Below the pieces are notes generated by a model that saw only the letters and a program-made list of their open reading frames with translations, searched no databases and was not told the origin of the DNA. Of a stretch of DNA of 6,257 nt, positions 4,870-6,257 are shown piece by piece; positions within the stretch are counted from its first letter, which is position 1; each line of letters starts with the position of its first letter. The DNA is taken from contig CALMMI010000044.1 in NCBI GenBank assembly GCA_937868245.1, positions 1 to 6,257 on the forward strand. The letters run 5' to 3'. The DNA comes from an uncultured Ignavibacteria bacterium. Lineage in GTDB: Bacteria > Bacteroidota > Ignavibacteria > Kapaibacteriales > UBA961. The position numbers were made by a program, and so were the translations under genes.

Positions 4870-5157
4870 ATGAACGACAATCCTAAAAAATGGCAATTAA
4901 CTGATTTTAGATTGGAATTTAAAAAAGGTTACGACTATAACAAAACCATTGACAGATACGAAGGCATGGTTAAGTTTGAAAATAAAGAATCAGAACAATT
5001 TACATTAAAAATCACACCCGAATTGTCGGTACTTTTTATAAAGCTGATAACGAATGAACTCGCTATATCGGTTAACGAGCTTAGTTCGGTTGTTTTGAAA
5101 TCTTTGCAAGATGTTACGGGGAATCAGTGTGAAAATACGATTACGGAGGGGATATGA
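4870..5157 (+). CDS. Unknown small phage protein (LTDF/FEN type)
   Basis: A 95-residue protein. GAGGA at 4858-4862, seven bases before the ATG, sets the start. Residues 8-50 read as beta strands (WQLTDFRLEFKKGYDY, YEGMVKFENKESEQFTLKI). Residues 50-80 form a hydrophobic helix pair (LSVLFIKLITNELAISVNEL, SSVVLKSL). The organisation (strands with 'FEN...E.F..KI' followed by a helix with Leu and Ile) is familiar to me from unnamed small phage proteins, but I cannot attach a domain name. No signal or membrane helix is confidently present. Its stop overlaps the next ATG (ATGA). Confidence 0.65.
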   Translation: MNDNPKKWQLTDFRLEFKKGYDYNKTIDRYEGMVKFENKESEQFTLKITPELSVLFIKLITNELAISVNELSSVVLKSLQDVTGNQCENTITEGI

Positions 5158-5366
5158 GGTATTTTATAGTATTTTTTAGGAAATTACACGAAGATAACAG
5201 TGAGGCGTTTGGTAACATCTCACTTATACAGAAAACTTATCCGTGCTGTTTTGATATAATGAACCAATTAGGTGAAGATAAATCAGTAAAAGCTGCGGCA
5301 ATAACAGGTATAAACGAAGTCAGAAAAGACGATTTAGTTATTTGGATAGCACCCCGAAAACTCTAA
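5154..5366 (+). CDS. Unknown small phage protein (GN-motif beta/helix type)
   Basis: A 70-residue protein with ATGA overlap and a GGAGGGG tract (5145-5151) close to the start, with shorter spacing than usual. It begins with a strand MRYFIVFFRK, followed by an AFGN motif (18-21), a Pro-Cys-Cys (30-32) turn, a helix, then AAAITGINEV and a final DLVIWI strand. A layout of 'YfI.f......FGN......yP....i.......aItnI.Ev...d' recurs, from memory, in small proteins of phages and mobile elements of Bacteroidota. This is recollection, not a search result. Function unknown. Confidence 0.65.
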   Translation: MRYFIVFFRKLHEDNSEAFGNISLIQKTYPCCFDIMNQLGEDKSVKAAAITGINEVRKDDLVIWIAPRKL

Positions 5367-5383
5367 TAAACAAAGGAACCAAC

Positions 5384-5653
5384 ATGAATCAATCCGGCAA
5401 ATCAATAAAAGAAATAGCAAAACAATTCAACAAACGTCCTGAATCTATTTACCCTCTCATACAAGGTGAGGGCGTGATTAAGTGGGACAAGAAAACCAAG
5501 AAAATCCACAGGGTAAAAAAGCAGTTCCATAAACCGCTATTAATCGAAAATGAGGATTACTTTTATACCGTTGGAGATGGTTACAGAATCACAGAATCAG
5601 GTGAAAGTAAAATAGCTGCAAAATATTCGCCCGTGCAAGTTGTTGAAAATTAA
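5384..5653 (+). CDS. Putative helix-turn-helix small protein
   Basis: An 89-residue protein. The frame is open further upstream, from a TTG at 5342 inside the preceding gene, but the ATG at 5384 has AAAGGA (5372-5377) six bases before it and is the likely start. Residues 7-24 (SIKEIAKQFNKRPESIYP) look like a helix-turn-helix: hydrophobic positions I8, I11, A12, F15 and a putative recognition helix RPESIYPLI. A basic linker follows (KWDKKTKKIHRVKK, 33-46), then a beta-rich C-terminal half with YFYTVGDGYRIT (59-70). It is the last gene before promoter P2, so control of P1/P2 is an attractive but unproven role. Alternatively the helices bind phage DNA or are structural only. Confidence 0.55.
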   Translation: MNQSGKSIKEIAKQFNKRPESIYPLIQGEGVIKWDKKTKKIHRVKKQFHKPLLIENEDYFYTVGDGYRITESGESKIAAKYSPVQVVEN

Positions 5654-5680
5654 GTAGTTAAAAAATACTTTTGAAATAAT

Positions 5681-5722
5681 AAAAATAGTTCTTGCATACT
5701 TACTTAATTTTCCGTAAGTTTG
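5681..5722 (+). promoter_or_regulatory. Promoter P2 (Bacteroidota-type, repeat of P1)
   Basis: TTG at 5692-5694, 20 bases, then TAAGTTTG (5715-5722), a perfect match to TAnnTTTG. The -33 flank (5681-5697) matches 1790-1806 at 16 of 17 bases, and the -7 flank (5709-5721) is identical to 1818-1830. The 11 bases between the two blocks differ, so only the functional boxes are conserved. Transcription should start near 5728 and serve the gene at 5767. An inverted repeat ACTTAC (5698-5703)/GTAAGT (5714-5719) spans the spacer and -7 box and could be an operator. Confidence 0.7.
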
Positions 5723-5766
5723 TATTAGAAATTAACAACGAAGTAAAAACAAACCGAAAGAATACT

Positions 5767-5976
5767 ATGCAAACGAACTTAACTCCGCTAACTGAAATGC
5801 TCGCAGAAATGTATCAAGCATCTGCACTACGCGGTTTGAATGTAGTCAACAATAGAACTGGTGAAAACTTAACAATAAGCATGATTGACTATACAAAACC
5901 AAATACATTGATTTGCTGTTCAGATACTAAATCAGATGTTAGAATGCAAGTTTGGAATTTATCGATTGTGAAATAA
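5767..5976 (+). CDS. Unknown small protein, first gene after P2
   Basis: A 69-residue protein. The frame is open back to 5692, inside the promoter, so I choose the ATG at 5767, about 39 bases after the likely transcription start. The binding site is weak (GAAAGAA at 5757-5763). The N-terminal part is helical (LTPLTEMLAEMYQASALRG, 6-24). It is followed by beta strands (LNVVNNRTGENLTISMIDY and VRMQVWNLSIV). There are two adjacent Cys residues (50-51). No family is recognised and no membrane or secretion signal is seen. It is comparable in position to the gene at 1881, also first after its promoter, but the sequences are not similar. Confidence 0.6.
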   Translation: MQTNLTPLTEMLAEMYQASALRGLNVVNNRTGENLTISMIDYTKPNTLICCSDTKSDVRMQVWNLSIVK

Positions 5977-6017
5977 CTAATTAACAACGGGAATAAATAA
6001 CTAATAGGAGTAGGGAA

Positions 6018-6206
6018 ATGACAAATAAAGAGCAAGTAAAGGCGAAATATCCAAATGCTGAATTATCGACTTTTCTCAACGGTACGTTATGTTATGTTAA
6101 GGTTTTTATAAACGGCTTTTGGGTAACTCTCGGTGAGGGTAGCACCCCACGTAAAGCATGGCAAGCTGCACTTTGGGACATTACAAAAGATAGAGGTGCA
6201 AGATGA
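6018..6206 (+). CDS. AWQ-family small protein, copy C
   Basis: A 62-residue protein with a clear binding site, AGGAG 6006-6010, seven bases before the ATG. Third member of the family at 2597 and 2896: KEQVKAKYP (4-12), YVKVF strand (26-30), W35, G39 and G41, STPRKAWQAA (42-51) and a C-terminal helix WDITKDRG. Its leader (TAGGAGTAGGGAAATG, 6005-6020) matches that of the gene at 2122 at 15 of 16 bases and also resembles that at 1881. So the family exists in both promoter units, which argues for a useful role rather than a single accident of duplication. Function unknown. Confidence 0.75.
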   Translation: MTNKEQVKAKYPNAELSTFLNGTLCYVKVFINGFWVTLGEGSTPRKAWQAALWDITKDRGAR

Positions 6207-6253
6207 TAAACTTCACAAGCATAATAGCAAACATAACAGGAGAAATAAGATGA
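6203..6253 (+). CDS. Possible 16-residue peptide
   Basis: An ATGA overlap with the previous gene opens 16 codons (MINFTSIIANITGEIR), ending in another ATGA overlap with the next start. AGAGGTG (6192-6198) lies five bases upstream. The size is minimal. It may be a genuine short coding unit in the coupled chain or simply the leader of the next gene. Confidence 0.25.
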   Translation: MINFTSIIANITGEIR

Positions 6254-6257
6254 GAAA
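6250..6257 (+). CDS. Start of a further gene (3' end outside window)
   Basis: ATG at 6250 with AGGAG (6238-6242) seven bases upstream. Only Met-Arg and part of a third codon are visible. The good binding site and overlap with the preceding TGA suggest that the small-gene run continues to the right. Confidence 0.5.

Noticed and set aside
5652..5670. AAGTA/TACTT inverted repeat after the gene ending at 5653, as a terminator
   Set aside because: Only five AT-rich pairs with no following T tract; too weak to call a terminator.
1..6257. tRNA genes, CRISPR arrays, insertion sequences, restriction or toxin-antitoxin genes
   Set aside because: I found no cloverleaf-like sequence, regular direct repeats with spacers, transposase motifs, or recognisable enzyme motifs.

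Overview
The window looks like part of an AT-rich, tailed-phage (or prophage) genome. The likely host is a member of the Bacteroidota. The evidence for the host is promoter architecture: two intergenic sites (near 1801-1831 and 5692-5722) match the Bacteroidota housekeeping pattern of a -33 TTG and a -7 TAnnTTTG box. The evidence for a phage is the gene content: virion-type beta-rich proteins at the left, followed by a long run of very small, tightly packed, mostly unrecognisable genes, all on the + strand. No gene here has a strong named homologue that can be asserted from the sequence alone.

Layout. (1) Positions 1-1564 hold the end of a late, structural module: a partial unknown protein, a 230-residue protein whose C-terminal half looks like a C1q/TNF-type jelly roll (fibre or receptor-binding head), and a 182-residue beta-rich virion-type protein. 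(2) Positions 1565-1880 form a boundary: a rho-independent terminator (1582-1614), about 175 bases with nothing convincing, then promoter P1. (3) Positions 1881-5653 hold about 16 small genes (18 to 166 residues) read from P1. Most are joined by ATGA or TGATG stop/start overlaps, which suggests translational coupling. They include a tandem pair of paralogues (2597-2899 and 2896-3078), a cluster of membrane or hydrophobic microproteins (4448-4859) and a possible helix-turn-helix protein (5384-5653). (4) At 5681-5722 a second promoter, P2, repeats the core boxes of P1 and starts another small-gene run. That run contains a third member of the paralogue family (6018-6206) and goes off the right edge.

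How the parts fit. The structural operon ends at the terminator. P1 and P2 then look like co-regulated phage promoters that control an accessory or early region of host-interaction type genes. The helix-turn-helix candidate just before P2, and GTAA/TTAC inverted repeats inside both promoters, make a local regulatory circuit possible but unproven. The most noteworthy points are the three-member small-protein family with a shared YP...W...G.T...AWQ.A pattern, the duplicated promoter, and several microproteins of 16-37 residues that standard gene callers would miss.
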